A stretch of 30,839 bases of DNA from an uncultured Prevotella sp. (GTDB taxonomy: Bacteria > Bacteroidota > Bacteroidia > Bacteroidales > Bacteroidaceae), in NCBI GenBank assembly GCA_900541575.1, contig UQKO01000026.1, positions 1 to 30,839 on the forward strand. The letters are read 5' to 3'. Under the pieces are notes generated by a model, which ran no database searches, had not been told where the DNA came from, and was given only the letters and a program-made list of their open reading frames with translations. Shown here in pieces: positions 30,576 to 30,839 of the stretch. The number at the start of each line of letters is the position of its first letter. The stretch's first letter is position 1. The position numbers and the translations under genes are program-made.

Positions 30576-30667
30576 CGGTCTTTATCCATAGAGTCTAACG
30601 GTCTTCATCGTTAGCACCTAATGATCTTCATCGTTAGCACCTATCGGTCTTCATCGTTAGAGTACTA
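30576..30667. repeat. Four tandem 23-bp repeats
   Basis: Units at 30576-30598, 30599-30621, 30622-30644 and 30645-30667 share the core GGTCTTCATCGTTAG. The two middle units differ at three positions; the outer two are diverged in their second half. They lie 3' of the partial gene at the right edge, like the other tandem arrays here. The sequence is unrelated to the 22-bp units. Confidence 0.75.
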
Positions 30668-30689
30668 AGATTTAGGTCGTAGAAACAGC

Positions 30690-30839
30690 TTAATCTTCAT
30701 CGTCAAAACAACCTTCCGGAAGGCCTAAATAATCCACGATGAGGCGAGTTTCACGAATCGTAAGATTTTGTCTTTTGTCGAACGAAGAGCAGCGGGTCAG
30801 CTGTTCGTAAAGATCTGTGCATCGCTTAATCATTCCCGT
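30690..30839 (-). CDS. Hypothetical protein, C-terminal 49 residues (runs off right edge)
   Basis: A minus-strand frame is open from the right edge to a TAA at 30690-30692. The visible part includes MIKRCTDLYEQLTRCSSF and RETRLIVDYLGLPEGCFDDED. An ATG lies three codons in, so the gene could start here as a 47-residue protein or extend beyond the edge. The helical pattern and acidic end look like a real protein. I do not recognise the family. Confidence 0.5.
   Translation of the reverse strand, partial: TGMIKRCTDLYEQLTRCSSFDKRQNLTIRETRLIVDYLGLPEGCFDDED

Overview
The window is a chromosomal segment of a Bacteroidota bacterium, most likely order Bacteroidales and close to Prevotella/Alloprevotella. 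The evidence is a set of lineage-typical proteins (DUF3276 PUR-like protein, DUF4923 lipoprotein, a sigma-54 regulator–LptE–TPR–SecG cluster, rplY/ctc–pth–S4 cluster) and repeated matches to the Bacteroidota promoter -7 box TAnnTTTG, with little use of Shine-Dalgarno sequences. The closer taxonomic placement is inference.

Layout from left to right. The left edge cuts an ISAon1-type insertion sequence (5' end of a transposase gene). Then come a nitroreductase and a small unknown gene, recA, a secreted protein with the two ends of a GH92 mannosidase but no catalytic barrel, and a DEAD-box helicase. Next are an LptF/LptG-type permease with tgt, and lon, all on the minus strand. On the plus strand follow pgi, a HAD phosphatase and tcdA. 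The minus-strand queuosine operon (transporter yhhQ, queC, queF) is next, headed by what I read as a class I preQ1 riboswitch. Then come a ComEA-like HhH protein, a DUF6057-like membrane protein, secG, a TPR protein, lptE and its overlapping sigma-54 activator, a DUF6621-like protein, an S4 RNA-binding protein, pth, and ctc behind a structured leader. The right part holds a 75-residue Cys-rich secreted peptide, a DUF3276 protein, a DUF4923 lipoprotein, a plus-strand Sm-like/cold-shock/TPR protein, and the 3' end of an unknown gene cut by the window edge.

Functional themes. (1) Queuosine tRNA modification: tgt, queC, queF and a precursor transporter are present; queD and queE are not in the window. 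(2) Outer-membrane and envelope biogenesis: LptF/G, LptE and SecG. (3) RNA and translation: helicase, Pth, bL25, S4 protein, TcdA and a CSD-TPR protein.

The least explained material is intergenic. A repeat family has three copies, each just 3' of a gene and in the same orientation relative to that gene, built of 22-bp tandem units plus a conserved block of about 100 bp. A 195-nt rod-like structured element lies between pgi and the HAD gene. Many genes end in hairpins with long stems and unusually large loops. A second nested hairpin sits upstream of the riboswitch. All computation was by eye; homology calls rest on recognised motifs, not on searches.
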